NCBI GenBank assembly: GCA_031257475.1
Contig: JAIROP010000017.1
Coordinates: 1-55,711 of the forward strand
Source: Holosporaceae bacterium
GTDB taxonomy: Bacteria; Pseudomonadota; Alphaproteobacteria; UBA3830
Reading direction: 5' to 3'
Length of the DNA stretch: 55,711 bases
Made by a program: the position numbers and the translations under genes. Below the pieces are notes generated by a model. It had not been told where the DNA came from. It worked only from the letters and a program-made list of their open reading frames with translations, and did no database searches. The number at the start of each line of letters is the position of its first letter. The stretch's first letter is position 1. Positions 32,327 through 41,980 of the stretch are shown piece by piece.

Positions 32327-33469
32327 ATGAAAAATAATCTTCTAAAGGGATTGTCGCTGGCAGTCCTATGTGCAATTTGGGGATGTAAAGAAAAGAAACC
32401 TACTGAAATTCCTCCACCATCAGTTGGAGTTGTCAAGGCGATCAAGCAAAATGTTCCACTGGTAGTGGAAGCTCCTGCAAAGATAACTGGGTCGTTGGAA
32501 ATTCAGATACGCGCCCAGGTAAATGGTATTTTAAAGGCGCGAACATTCCAAGAGGGACAATATATTCAGGTTGGAGAAAAGCTATTTGAAATAGACCCAG
32601 AACCTTATAAAGCTGCTCTAACTCGCGCCCAGGGAGCTCTTGCACAGGCAGAGTCGGAGGTGAGAAGAACACACCGCGATTACTCTCGTATGGAAAAATT
32701 GTTTAAAGATGGCGCAGTTAGCCAAAAGGATCATGACGATGCTCTCTCTGCTCACGAACGCGCGGTAGCTAATTTAAAAATAGCAGAGGGAGCGCTGCAC
32801 GAAGCCGAAATTAATCTGGGATATACTGAAGTGAAGGCTCCCATCTCTGGAATGGTGAGAAAAGAGGCTCAATCCGTCGGAAATTTGGTGGCATCATCCA
32901 AGGAGGAATCCAGTCTGTTAACCTCCATGGTACAAATATGCCCGTTGCATGTCGTTTTTTCCATATCTGGTGATCTATGGGGAAAGATGAATAAAAATTA
33001 TCTGGATGGGAAGCTAAAACTGGCAAAATCCGGCGATTTCTGGATAGAGGTGATTATGCCAGACGGATCGGTTTATCCGGAAAAGGGTAAGATTATTTTT
33101 GTGGACAGCAGTGAGGATAGTCAGACGTCCAGTGTCTGCATCAAAGGGGAAATTCGGAATGATGCAAAACAACAGCTGCTGCTGCCAGGGCAATTTGTTC
33201 GGGCGAAGCTGGTTGGTGCTCAGTATAGGGACGCCGTAGTGATTCCGCCATCTGCTCTAATCTTTACTCCGACAGGAACTGTCGTCTACGTAGTAGCTTC
33301 CAACAATGTGGTGGAGGTTCGGCCAGTAAAGGCGGAGTTGGTCGGTGACCATGCGATAGTCGCGTCTGGCTTAGAGGAAGGAGAGGTGGTGGTATCCGAG
33401 GGAATTATCAAAGCAAAACCAGGACAACCGGTGAATTCCGTATTCAAATCTGGAGATTCCCAGGTGTAA
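32327..33469 (+). CDS. RND efflux membrane-fusion lipoprotein (AcrA/MexA type)
   Basis: The periplasmic adaptor that links the inner-membrane pump to the outer-membrane channel. The signal peptide ends in lipobox AIWGC with C20 as the lipidation site. The lipoyl half-motifs are visible around VNGILKARTFQEGQYIQVGEKLF and YTEVKAPISGMVRKE, flanking a helical hairpin. It is 380 aa. The ATG at 32327 has GGGAGG five to six bases upstream; the in-frame ATG at 32264 lacks the lipoprotein signal. It is followed by the pump after 15 bp. Confidence 0.93.
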   Translation: MKNNLLKGLSLAVLCAIWGCKEKKPTEIPPPSVGVVKAIKQNVPLVVEAPAKITGSLEIQIRAQVNGILKARTFQEGQYIQVGEKLFEIDPEPYKAALTRAQGALAQAESEVRRTHRDYSRMEKLFKDGAVSQKDHDDALSAHERAVANLKIAEGALHEAEINLGYTEVKAPISGMVRKEAQSVGNLVASSKEESSLLTSMVQICPLHVVFSISGDLWGKMNKNYLDGKLKLAKSGDFWIEVIMPDGSVYPEKGKIIFVDSSEDSQTSSVCIKGEIRNDAKQQLLLPGQFVRAKLVGAQYRDAVVIPPSALIFTPTGTVVYVVASNNVVEVRPVKAELVGDHAIVASGLEEGEVVVSEGIIKAKPGQPVNSVFKSGDSQV

Positions 33470-33484
33470 CGAAAGGAAGTAATT

Positions 33485-36400
33485 ATGTTCTCTCGTTTTT
33501 TCATAGATAGACCTATTTTTGCAACTGTCGTATCTCTGATTATTGTTTTGGCGGGCATTCTTTCCATGGCGCATTTACCTGTGGAGCAATATCCGGAGCT
33601 GACCCCTCCATCCATCGTTGTTACGGTGAATTATCCAGGAGCTAGCTCGGAGACAATATCAGAAACAGTACTGGCTCCGTTGGAACAGCAAATAAACGGT
33701 GTGGAGAACATGATTTACATGACCTCTGTCGCCTCTGGAAGTACAGGAGCTGCAACGACGCAGGTGTTTTTCAAAGTTGGAACCGATCCGGACAAGGCTT
33801 TAATCGATGTGAACAACCGAGTACAAATGGTTATGTCCTCTCTTCCAGAAGAAGTGCGAAAATATGGTGTGACCGTTACCAAAAGGTCGGCGTCCATTTT
33901 ACAAATAATCTCCCTGTATTCGGAGGATAGTCGCTATGATTCCACGTACATGGGCAACTATGCGCTCTTAAATATAGTGGATGAATTAAAGCGGCTAGAG
34001 GGAGTTGGAGATGCCAGTGTGCTGGCTGGAAATGCCTATGCAATGCGCATTTGGCTGAAGCCGGATAGGTTGGCAAAACTCGGGCTTAGCACCTCGGAAA
34101 TTTACAGAGCAATATCCGAACAAAATGCCCAACGGGCGGCGGGAGCAGTAGGGAAAAAGCCGCTAGCCATCAAGGTGGAGAGAAGCTATGCCATTGTGGC
34201 GCCCCAACGCTATTCAAAGGTAGAAGACTTTGAAAACATCATACTAAGAGCCTATCCAGATGGAACATCTCTGAGATTGCGAGATGTGGCCGATGTGGAA
34301 TTGGGAGCCCAATCCTATGATGTTCAAGCCAAAACCCAGGGCAAGGACGCAGTACCCGTTGCCATTTTCCTCTCTCCTGGAGCCAACGCCCTAGAGACAG
34401 CGGAGAGAGTGGAAAAAAAACTGTCGGAGCTAGCAGTCAATTATCCCAAGGGAATTCGGCATAAAATTGCCTACTCCACATCTGGATTTGTTCGGCACTC
34501 AATCAATGAAGTGGGAAAGACGCTATTCGAGGCAATTGTCCTGGTGTTTCTCGTAGTCCTTTTGTTCCTGAAGAATCTGAAGGCTACCATCATCCCCTGT
34601 TTGGCGGTTCCCGTGTCCATTATTGGAACATTTGCAGGAATGATGCTCTTCGGTTTTTCCGTAAATACACTCACATTGTTTGGATTGGTTCTTGCCATCG
34701 GCATAGTGGTGGATGATGCAATAATCGTCATAGAAAATGTGGAAAGATTGATGGACAGCGAGCATTTATCTGCTCGGGACGCTACTGTAAAGGCCATGGA
34801 GGAGGTCAGTGGCGCACTGGTGGCCATTGTGTTGGTACTATGCTCTGTGTTCATTCCCGTTTCATTTATGGGGGGGCTTGCAGGAACCATGTATAAGCAG
34901 TTTGCTATCACCATTGCCGTTTCCGTTGTTATTTCGGGGATCTGTGCGCTCACTCTCACGCCAGCTCTTTGTGCCATCTTCCTCAGGGGACATTCCTCTG
35001 TTATGGCCGTTCAGGGGAAGTTTTTTACTGCTTTCGATGAAAAATTTGGTATGACTACGAGAAAATACATTAAATTTGTTGAATATTTCCTGTATAAACC
35101 AAAAATTGCCTGCGCAGTAATGTTTAGCCTTGTCTGCGTCACGTGTATCCTGTTTCACCAGACTCCAGGTAGTTTGATTCCCGAAGAAGATCAAGGGGTT
35201 TTCCTGGCAAGCGCCATCATGGATCCTGCGGCCTCCCTCGATCGTTCTTTAGAGGTTGTTACGCAGGTCAGTGAGGCGGTAACGAAAGACCCATGTGTAA
35301 AAGACTGTACACTGGCAGCGGGCTTTGACATTTTAAGCGGCACGGCATCGACTAACGCGGCCACGATGTTTTTCATACTAAACGACTGGAGTACCAGAAC
35401 CCGGGCAGAGCAGTCGTCCTCCGTATTGGCTAGGAAAGCCATGCAGGTGGGATTTGGAATAACCGATGGTATGATCCTGGCTTTCTGTCCTCCCCCCATT
35501 GTGGGGATGAGTACAACGGGTGGCTTTGAGGCGTATATTCAACAGATCGGAAAAATTAATTTACAGGCACTGGCGATGAAGGTCAGAGAACTATTTGCTG
35601 CGGCCTCGAAGAGACCAGAATTGGCCAGTCTAAATACCACATTGAATACTAACATCCCCCAACTAAAAATGGAGGTTGATACTCTAAAGGCACTGGCACT
35701 TGGAGTATCTGTATCAGAGATCTATTCTACCATGGGAGCAACGTTTAATGCGTTGTATGTAAATGATTTTTCTCAGTTCGGTCGGGGATATAAAGTGCTT
35801 ATGCAAGCAAAGGGGAATTATCGAACAAATCCCGACCAAATCAGAGAAGTGTATGTAAAATCAGTTCGGGGAGCCATGGTTCCTCTGTCTGCCTTTGTAA
35901 AATTGACGCCCACGGTAGGACCGCTAATTTCGGAGCGCTTCAATGTATTTCCAGCAGCAAAAATTCTTGGTAATCCTGCACCGGGACATACGTCCGGAGA
36001 AGCCATTGCCGCCCTGGAAGCAGTCGCGCAGCAGGTACTAGGTGATGAATATCGATTGGCCTGGATCGGCTCAGCCTATCAGGAAAAACAGGCAGGAGGA
36101 TCATCCTACAATGCTCTTGTTCTTGGATTGCTTGTGGTGTTCCTGATCCTTACCGCCCTCTATGAACGGTGGACGTTACCATTTGCCGTCATTCTCGTAT
36201 TTCCATTCGCAATGTTCGGAGCCATCCTTGCCGTTGTTCTTAGGGGATTCAGCAATGACATATACTTTCAGATCGCATTGGTCACCCTTGTTGGATTATC
36301 CGCGAAAAATGCAATTCTCATTGTGGAGTTTGCGGTTATGCTGCGGAATGGTGGAGAATCGCTGATAAATTCTGCCATAAATGCAGCAAAATTAAGATTT

Positions 36401-36622
36401 CGACCGATCATTATGACTTCCTTGGCATTTATTTTGGGTTGCCTTCCCCTGGCTATCAGCAGTGGAGCGGGAAGTGCCAGTCGACATTCCCTGGGAACGG
36501 GAGTTATTGGAGGAATGATAGGAGCAACATTACTTGCGCCTCTATTTATACCATTGTTTTTCGTTTTTGTGACACAAAGCAGCGATAAGTATAGGAGGAA
36601 AGACCAACATGTGGGCCTATAG
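33485..36622 (+). CDS. RND efflux inner-membrane pump (AcrB/MexB, HAE-1 type)
   Basis: A proton-driven drug exporter of 1045 aa, full length. The N-terminus FIDRPIFATVVSLII, the porter-domain layout and TM4 IVVDDAIIVIENVERLM with the proton-relay Asp-Asp near residue 410 are typical. TM10 has GLSAKNAILIVEFA with the essential lysine, and the C-terminal GTGVIGGMIGAT is present. Substrates cannot be told from the sequence. It overlaps the outer-membrane factor gene by 14 bp. Confidence 0.95.
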   Translation: MFSRFFIDRPIFATVVSLIIVLAGILSMAHLPVEQYPELTPPSIVVTVNYPGASSETISETVLAPLEQQINGVENMIYMTSVASGSTGAATTQVFFKVGTDPDKALIDVNNRVQMVMSSLPEEVRKYGVTVTKRSASILQIISLYSEDSRYDSTYMGNYALLNIVDELKRLEGVGDASVLAGNAYAMRIWLKPDRLAKLGLSTSEIYRAISEQNAQRAAGAVGKKPLAIKVERSYAIVAPQRYSKVEDFENIILRAYPDGTSLRLRDVADVELGAQSYDVQAKTQGKDAVPVAIFLSPGANALETAERVEKKLSELAVNYPKGIRHKIAYSTSGFVRHSINEVGKTLFEAIVLVFLVVLLFLKNLKATIIPCLAVPVSIIGTFAGMMLFGFSVNTLTLFGLVLAIGIVVDDAIIVIENVERLMDSEHLSARDATVKAMEEVSGALVAIVLVLCSVFIPVSFMGGLAGTMYKQFAITIAVSVVISGICALTLTPALCAIFLRGHSSVMAVQGKFFTAFDEKFGMTTRKYIKFVEYFLYKPKIACAVMFSLVCVTCILFHQTPGSLIPEEDQGVFLASAIMDPAASLDRSLEVVTQVSEAVTKDPCVKDCTLAAGFDILSGTASTNAATMFFILNDWSTRTRAEQSSSVLARKAMQVGFGITDGMILAFCPPPIVGMSTTGGFEAYIQQIGKINLQALAMKVRELFAAASKRPELASLNTTLNTNIPQLKMEVDTLKALALGVSVSEIYSTMGATFNALYVNDFSQFGRGYKVLMQAKGNYRTNPDQIREVYVKSVRGAMVPLSAFVKLTPTVGPLISERFNVFPAAKILGNPAPGHTSGEAIAALEAVAQQVLGDEYRLAWIGSAYQEKQAGGSSYNALVLGLLVVFLILTALYERWTLPFAVILVFPFAMFGAILAVVLRGFSNDIYFQIALVTLVGLSAKNAILIVEFAVMLRNGGESLINSAINAAKLRFRPIIMTSLAFILGCLPLAISSGAGSASRHSLGTGVIGGMIGATLLAPLFIPLFFVFVTQSSDKYRRKDQHVGL

Positions 36623-38036
36623 GAAAACAGGACCGTATCTTGCAGTTTTGGCGGTTTTGCTTGTTGGTTGCCAAACGGGACCGGATTACAAGCGGCCGAA
36701 GATCAGCATGCCTCAGCTTAAAGTTGAGAAGAACATCGAGGAATATGTGCAGAACAGGTGGTGGCAGGTGTTCTCGGATAAAACGTTGAGTGAGTTGGAA
36801 GAGCAAGCGATAAAGTACAACGAGGACATTAAACAGGCAGTAGCCAACATGGAGATAGCGATGGCTTTAGCGGGTATCACCGTCGCTAATTTTTTTCCTT
36901 CACTTGGAATTTCTGGAGAGGGGACAAAATCCTGCATGTCCAAAAATGGCACTGCCGCACCACTCGCGGCATTTATGAAGAGCAGAACAACCCGAGATTA
37001 CTCTACTGCAGCGGCTATTTCCTATGAAATAGATTTTTTCGGAAAATATCGCAGGGCCAATGAAGCAGCTCAGGCCGATCTACTGGCCTCGAAGGCCTTC
37101 AGAGATTCGGTGCTTTTGACTGTCACAGCAGAGGTCGCAAAGACCTACTTCTTGCTACGAGCTCTAGATGCGAAGCTCGCCATCGCCCGAAGGACCTTCG
37201 ATACTCGTCAAAAAACCTGTGCTGTCTACGATAGTCTGTTCCAGAACGGATATTGCACAGAGCTTGATTATTGGCGAGTTCAATCGGAGATGTCCTCCAT
37301 AAAAGCCGTGGTTCTGGATCTCGAGGCAGCCGTAGCCAGGGCAGAAAATGCTTTGAGCGTGCTGATTGGAGCAAATCCGAGGGAAATGGTTGTCAGGAGA
37401 ACCGCCAAAGACCAGGCCATCGAGAAAATGCGCATTCCATCGGAGGTTCCAAGCGGCATTCCCTCGGATATGCTGGCGCGACGTCCGGATATTCAGCAGG
37501 CTGAAGGGCTACTGATCTCGGCCAATGCAAAGGTGGGAGTGGCAAAGGCAGCACACTTTCCGTCAATCTCGCTGACAGGAATCTTCGGATTTGAGAGCAT
37601 GAATCTCGCCAGATTGTTCAACGCCGCTTCGGATGTGTGGAATCTCAACGGTGGGATTGCCCTACCGCTTTTTAATGGAGGGAAAATTTCTGAGCAGAAT
37701 CGTGCCGCCGAAGCCAATTACCGAAGGATGTTGGCCGGCTATGGAAAGGCCGTTCAGACAGCTTTCCGAGAAACTCTGGACGCCCTAGTTTCCAATAGAA
37801 AGAATCGGGAAATAGTAATCTCCCGAACCAGACAAGTGAATTCGATGAAAAGAAGCTATGAAATTGCAAAGAAACAGAAGGAATCTGGTCTAATAGGGTT
37901 GCTGGATCTGCTGGACGTCGAGCGTGGGCTGCTAGCCTCAGAGATGGATCTGGTGAGCGCGCTACAAAATCAACTGACAGCTGTGGTGGATCTGTGCAAG
38001 GCCCTGGGAGGGGGATGGAAAAGTTCTGACTACTGA
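36609..38036 (+). CDS. RND efflux outer-membrane lipoprotein channel (NodT/OprM type)
   Basis: The TolC-like exit duct of the pump. The signal peptide ends with VLLVGC, giving an N-terminal lipid anchor, followed by the family block GPDYKRPK. NRWWQVFSDKTLSELEEQA, ARRPDIQQAEGLLISANA and FPSISLTGIFGF are OprM/NodT landmarks in the two OEP repeats. It is 475 aa. It completes the three-gene operon. The gap to the convergent regulator gene (38037-38072) shows no clear terminator. Confidence 0.93.
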   Translation: MWAYRKTGPYLAVLAVLLVGCQTGPDYKRPKISMPQLKVEKNIEEYVQNRWWQVFSDKTLSELEEQAIKYNEDIKQAVANMEIAMALAGITVANFFPSLGISGEGTKSCMSKNGTAAPLAAFMKSRTTRDYSTAAAISYEIDFFGKYRRANEAAQADLLASKAFRDSVLLTVTAEVAKTYFLLRALDAKLAIARRTFDTRQKTCAVYDSLFQNGYCTELDYWRVQSEMSSIKAVVLDLEAAVARAENALSVLIGANPREMVVRRTAKDQAIEKMRIPSEVPSGIPSDMLARRPDIQQAEGLLISANAKVGVAKAAHFPSISLTGIFGFESMNLARLFNAASDVWNLNGGIALPLFNGGKISEQNRAAEANYRRMLAGYGKAVQTAFRETLDALVSNRKNREIVISRTRQVNSMKRSYEIAKKQKESGLIGLLDLLDVERGLLASEMDLVSALQNQLTAVVDLCKALGGGWKSSDY

Positions 38037-38072
38037 TGGTACCTGAAACCGAGAATATATGTCGATCAATAT

Positions 38073-39134
38073 TCAGCCATTCTGACAGTATAACTGTCTT
38101 GTTTTCGCAGGATAATTTTCATAGGGAAGAAAGTCATCGATTACATTTTTTGATGAAAGTAAAACCGACCTATGAATAACATTTTCTAGTTCCCGAATGT
38201 TCCCTTGCCAGAGATGCCTTTTCAACAATGACAAAAAACGAGTGGACAGGGATTTGCGCCCCTCAGAATATTTTTCGCAGAAGAAATTTGACAGAGGAAT
38301 AATATCCAGGGGACGATCATTGAGTCGTGGCATTTCAATAGAGATGACATTTAGTCTGTAGAAAAGATCCTGCTTAAAACCGCCATTCTGAACAATTTTT
38401 AACAGATCCCTATTACTGGTGGCAATGATCCTAACATCCAATTTTATGATGTCGTTGGAGCCCAATCGTGAAATTTCCTTTTCCTGGAGAACTCTAAGCA
38501 TCTTTGCCTGCAATCCCAAGGACATTTCGCTTATTTCATCCAGCAAAATTGTGCCACCATTGGCCTCTTCGAATTTTCCTATTCTTCTCTGTACTGCATT
38601 GGTGAAAGCTCCTCTTTCATGGCCAAATAATTCAGACTCCAGCAGAGTCTCTGGAATAGCCGCACAATTTATGGCGATGAAATTCCGCGATGATCTGACG
38701 CTCCTCCGGTGAATATGCCTGGCGAGGACTTCCTTGCCAGTTCCGGTCTCTCCGGTTATTAGCACCGTAGCGTCTGTTGGAGCTATTTTGTCAGCTATCT
38801 GGAATGCCTGCCGAGTGGCTGGATCCTCCACGATTGGAACAAAATGAGTTTTGCTTCTTATTACTTTTTCCAGGGACTTAATCGAATAAATGATCGTTTC
38901 ATTCCTGAGGGATGCAACGTAATTTGGAATAGTTGCGAGTGTAATAACAGTATTTTCCAGACGCGACGAAAGCAGGTGAATCAAAGCACTATCTATAACA
39001 ACAATATCGTCCACACTTATCTTTCCATTGATGCTCTGTTTGCAAAATATTGTCTCCCAGTTTAGCATTGTGGCCACTCTTACGATTTCAAAGAGTAAAT
39101 CTTCCAATTTTTCTCCAACAACTATAATCTTCAT
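38073..39134 (-). CDS. FlbD/NtrC-like sigma-54 activator ATPase without a DNA-binding domain
   Basis: A 353-aa regulator. Residues 1-100 look like a degenerate receiver with no phosphoacceptor set. Residues 104-335 are an AAA+ sigma-54 interaction domain with Walker A GETGTGKE (128-135), Walker B GGTILLDE (193-200), and arginine finger FYRLNV. The sigma-54 contact loop reads GAFTNA instead of GAFTGA. The protein stops soon after the AAA+ lid and lacks the Fis-type helix-turn-helix seen in FlbD and NtrC. The block DPATRQAFQIADKIAP with the degenerate receiver is most like alphaproteobacterial FlbD. GGAGG stands 7 bases before the ATG. No flagellar genes and no rpoN are in the window. It is divergent from mutL and convergent with the efflux operon. 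Confidence 0.85.
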   Translation of the reverse strand: MKIIVVGEKLEDLLFEIVRVATMLNWETIFCKQSINGKISVDDIVVIDSALIHLLSSRLENTVITLATIPNYVASLRNETIIYSIKSLEKVIRSKTHFVPIVEDPATRQAFQIADKIAPTDATVLITGETGTGKEVLARHIHRRSVRSSRNFIAINCAAIPETLLESELFGHERGAFTNAVQRRIGKFEEANGGTILLDEISEMSLGLQAKMLRVLQEKEISRLGSNDIIKLDVRIIATSNRDLLKIVQNGGFKQDLFYRLNVISIEMPRLNDRPLDIIPLSNFFCEKYSEGRKSLSTRFLSLLKRHLWQGNIRELENVIHRSVLLSSKNVIDDFLPYENYPAKTRQLYCQNG

Positions 39135-39177
39135 AGGTAACCTCCAGTCTGGAGTCTTACCCTAATTTTATGAAGAA

Positions 39178-39207
39178 TTGGTAAACGCCCTCATTTTGAT
39201 TTAGAAT
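39178..39207 (+). promoter_or_regulatory. Possible mutL promoter
   Basis: TTGGTA at 39178-39183, an 18-base spacer and TAGAAT at 39202-39207 precede mutL by 16 bases in the 89-bp divergent gap. The match is moderate. Confidence 0.4.
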
Positions 39208-39223
39208 AAAACGGAGCTGTGAA

Positions 39224-40945
39224 ATGATTATAAAACTACTGTCACAGAATATAATTAACCAGATTGCTGCCGGAGAGGTGATAGAACGGCCGGCATCGGT
39301 GGTAAAAGAGTTGATTGAAAATGCCATAGACGCCGGAGCCAGAGAAATTGTGGTAAAGGTTATCGATGCCGGAAAAAGTTTTATTTCTGTCAGCGATGAT
39401 GGTGATGGAATGGATAAAGAATCTCTGGAACTCTGCGTATTAAGTCATGCCACGTCAAAGCTTAGCGAAGAAAATCTCTTTGATATACACACTTTTGGAT
39501 TTAGGGGGGAGGCGCTTCCATCAATCGCGTCGGTTTCCCGTCTTTTGATTACCTCTGCGATGGATTCATCTTCTGAGGCCTGGTCCGTAAGTCTTGAGGG
39601 CGTCAGCAATTTTGGATTATCTCCCGCAAGTCGCCATCGAGGCACCACCGTTGAGGTGAGAGATTTGTTCTTTGCCACACCTGCACGACTGAAATTTTTG
39701 AAATCTAATACGGCTGAGCTGGATAGTTGCTGTGGCGTATTCCATCGCTTCGTACTGGCTTTTCCAAACATTACATTCAGATTTTTCGATGGAAACAGGG
39801 AGAAATTTTTTCATAAGGAAAACTCTCCGACTAGAATAGGAGAAGTGCTTGGTAGCCATTTTGAAAAAAATACCTTTGAAGTAAAAGCTGAAAAAGATGG
39901 ACTAAAACTGCATGGATTTATCTGTGTACCAACCTTTAACAAGGCCACCGCCAACTGCCAATATTTTTTCGTGAATAATCGATTTGTAAGAGATAAAAAC
40001 TTCGTCTACGCCATACGATCAGCCTACGCAGGACTCATTCCTCCGAGACGATATGCTGCAGCCATATTGTTCCTAAATATGCCCCACAGCGAAGTCGATG
40101 TCAACGCTCATCCAGCTAAGGTGGAAGTCAGATTCAGAGAAAGTGAGAAAATTCGTTTTTTCCTGTTATCAGAATTGAAAAAGGCGCTTCTATCATTTGG
40201 ATCCATGAGATCAACCACTGAAACGGTGGATACGTTCACATCTGGAAAGAATTCGCATCATTTTTCAGAGTCAATTTTACAAAATCGCGATCCATGTGAT
40301 CCGTTTTCGGATGAACGTCTTCCAATACCAAATCAAAATTATTTTCCGAAAGCTTCGGATACCATGGAGGGAAAAATTTCCCTGGGAAATGCCATATATC
40401 AGATGGGAAACACGTATATAATCGCAGAGAATGATGATAACCTTATCATCGTCGATCAGCATGCTGCAGCAGAGAGGATTACTCTGGAAAAACTAAAAAA
40501 TAATTTATCATTGGATTCGCAGACGCTTCTGCTGCCGGAGGTATGCCCACTGACTGAATCCCAGATGGAAAGGCTGGAAAAAAATAGAGATCTGCTGCTG
40601 AAATTAGGTGTTTATTACGAGAAATTGACCGACACATTGATATCTGTCAATGCTCTTCCGGCTATCTTTGGAGATTGTAATACCCAGTCTTTCATGAATG
40701 ATGTGATCGATGAGCTCATCACCTTCGGGAATGCCCCTTCTCTGGACGAAAAAATACATCGCATTTTAGCCGCTATATCCTGTCACGGAAGCCTTCGAGC
40801 GGGTAAAAAGTTAACGATCCAGGAAATGAATTCACTTCTGCGACAAATGGAAAACACCATAAATATTGCCCAATGTTGTCATGGAAGGCCCTCGTATGTA
40901 ACCTTATCCCTGCAAAACTTAAATATTTTTTTTGAAAGATATTGA
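39224..40945 (+). CDS. mutL: DNA mismatch repair protein MutL
   Basis: Couples mismatch recognition by MutS to strand incision. The GHKL ATPase motifs are NQIAAGEVIERPASVVKELIEN, DDGDGMD and TFGFRGEALPSIASVS. The C-terminal domain has DQHAAAERITLE, matching the DQHAx2Ex4E endonuclease motif, and QCCHGRP, so it should nick DNA itself. It is 573 aa, slightly short because of a reduced linker. MutS is not in the window. Intact mismatch repair matters for the stability of the homopolymer tracts reported below. Confidence 0.95.
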   Translation: MIIKLLSQNIINQIAAGEVIERPASVVKELIENAIDAGAREIVVKVIDAGKSFISVSDDGDGMDKESLELCVLSHATSKLSEENLFDIHTFGFRGEALPSIASVSRLLITSAMDSSSEAWSVSLEGVSNFGLSPASRHRGTTVEVRDLFFATPARLKFLKSNTAELDSCCGVFHRFVLAFPNITFRFFDGNREKFFHKENSPTRIGEVLGSHFEKNTFEVKAEKDGLKLHGFICVPTFNKATANCQYFFVNNRFVRDKNFVYAIRSAYAGLIPPRRYAAAILFLNMPHSEVDVNAHPAKVEVRFRESEKIRFFLLSELKKALLSFGSMRSTTETVDTFTSGKNSHHFSESILQNRDPCDPFSDERLPIPNQNYFPKASDTMEGKISLGNAIYQMGNTYIIAENDDNLIIVDQHAAAERITLEKLKNNLSLDSQTLLLPEVCPLTESQMERLEKNRDLLLKLGVYYEKLTDTLISVNALPAIFGDCNTQSFMNDVIDELITFGNAPSLDEKIHRILAAISCHGSLRAGKKLTIQEMNSLLRQMENTINIAQCCHGRPSYVTLSLQNLNIFFERY

Positions 40946-40972
40946 CGTTTTTTTGTATTATCCTCATATAAT
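40942..40972 (+). promoter_or_regulatory. Promoter of the EAL-domain gene
   Basis: TTGACG at 40942-40947 and a perfect TATAAT at 40967-40972 are separated by 19 bases. The -35 overlaps the mutL stop codon. The start of transcription would fall near 40979, favouring the ATG at 40997 over that at 40982. Confidence 0.55.
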
Positions 40973-40996
40973 GTATGACACATGGAGCATGAAGAT

Positions 40997-41728
40997 ATGA
41001 TGAACAAGGTAAGATTGCAGCCGCTGGTTCGGCTTAGCGATGGCGCAATTTGCGGCTACGAAGCTCTTTCCCGAAAGGTGGAAGCGAACTCCTATCCAAG
41101 CGCCGTAGCTACACTGGAAAGAGTTGCCTCCTCATGCAAATGTAAAAATAGTTTTCGCTTGTTTGTTAATATGACAGTGAACGATATTGTTAACCCGGAT
41201 TTCTGCGAGTCTTTTGTTGACGTGTTGAACGAAAAGCAGATGGATGGATCAGAGGTGGTCCTCGAAGTGAGCGAGAGTACCCCGCCAGACTATCTGTCTC
41301 AAGCCCAAAGAACCCTGAGTCTGCTGCGTCGCTATGATATAAAGATCGCTCTGGATGATTTTGGGACTGAATATGCCAATCTATCGTTCTTGAAAGAGCT
41401 TCCGGTGGATGTTGTAAAAATTGATAAAAAATTTGTGCAGGAAGCCCCATCAAACAAAAGATCTCGATCTTTGCTGCAATCCTGCGCAAAGATCTGCCAC
41501 GATATAGGGTGTGAAGTGATTGTGGAGGGCATAGAAACCCAGGAGCATCTGGATTGTGCGAAAAATTGCGGAGCAGATGTGGGACAAGGGTTCCTGTTCT
41601 CCTCCCCATTCAGAGCTCTTACCAGCGAGCCGTTCATTGAATTATATGAATTCGCGGCTTTTTCCGTCGGAGAAATTCAGAAAGCCTGCTTTTGCCCAAT
41701 CCATACGGCGTCCACGCCAATGCTCTAG
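40997..41728 (+). CDS. Stand-alone EAL-domain c-di-GMP phosphodiesterase
   Basis: Predicted to hydrolyse cyclic di-GMP to pGpG. All usual active-site positions can be read: YEALSR (EAL glutamate), FVNMTVND (Asn), LEVSES (Glu), LDDFGTEYANL (Asp-Asp), VVKIDKKF (Lys), VEGIE (Glu) and VGQGFLF (Gln). There is no GGDEF, PAS or membrane part, so it is a soluble single-domain enzyme of 243 aa. The ATG at 40997 is preferred because GGAG stands nine bases upstream; an in-frame ATG lies at 40982. No cyclase is in the window. Confidence 0.88.
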   Translation: MMNKVRLQPLVRLSDGAICGYEALSRKVEANSYPSAVATLERVASSCKCKNSFRLFVNMTVNDIVNPDFCESFVDVLNEKQMDGSEVVLEVSESTPPDYLSQAQRTLSLLRRYDIKIALDDFGTEYANLSFLKELPVDVVKIDKKFVQEAPSNKRSRSLLQSCAKICHDIGCEVIVEGIETQEHLDCAKNCGADVGQGFLFSSPFRALTSEPFIELYEFAAFSVGEIQKACFCPIHTASTPML

Positions 41729-41757
41729 CATGTGTTGCACTGGCCGAGGTTGCAATT

Positions 41758-41788
41758 TTGCTGATCAGATCTAGCAATAGGTTTTTTT
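41758..41788 (+). terminator. Possible rho-independent terminator after the EAL gene
   Basis: TTGCT (41758-41762) pairs with AGCAA (41773-41777) around a GATC-rich loop, followed by seven T at 41782-41788. The stem is short, so the signal is weak. Confidence 0.35.
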
Positions 41789-41812
41789 CTTTGGTATTTT
41801 GTGCGGTGCTGT

Positions 41813-41887
41813 TCCTCGGTAGCTCAGCGGTAGAGCAAGTGGCTGTTAACCACTGGGTCGGCGGTTCGAATCCGTCCCGGGGAGCCA
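41813..41887 (+). tRNA. tRNA-Asn (GTT)
   Basis: The acceptor TCCTCGG pairs with CCGGGGA (one G-U). The D arm is AGCTCAGCGGTAGAGC, the anticodon loop CTGTTAA gives GTT, and the T loop is TTCGAAT. The discriminator is G and CCA is encoded (41885-41887). Confidence 0.96.
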
Positions 41888-41980
41888 TCTTTGAGGATTC
41901 TCTGTATTTTGGCAAACTTATCGCATTAGAGTAGTTTTAAGCTTATTTGCCAGACATATCTAAAAAATGACAAATAGTTA

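Noticed and set aside
34471-34977. 168-codon frame antisense to the RND pump
   Set aside because: A shadow of a well-conserved transmembrane region.
41634-41934. Open frames on both strands over tRNA-Asn (including one reading GFEPPTQWLT)
   Set aside because: These are translations of a tRNA gene; DGFEPPT-type peptides are a known artefact of T-arm sequence.
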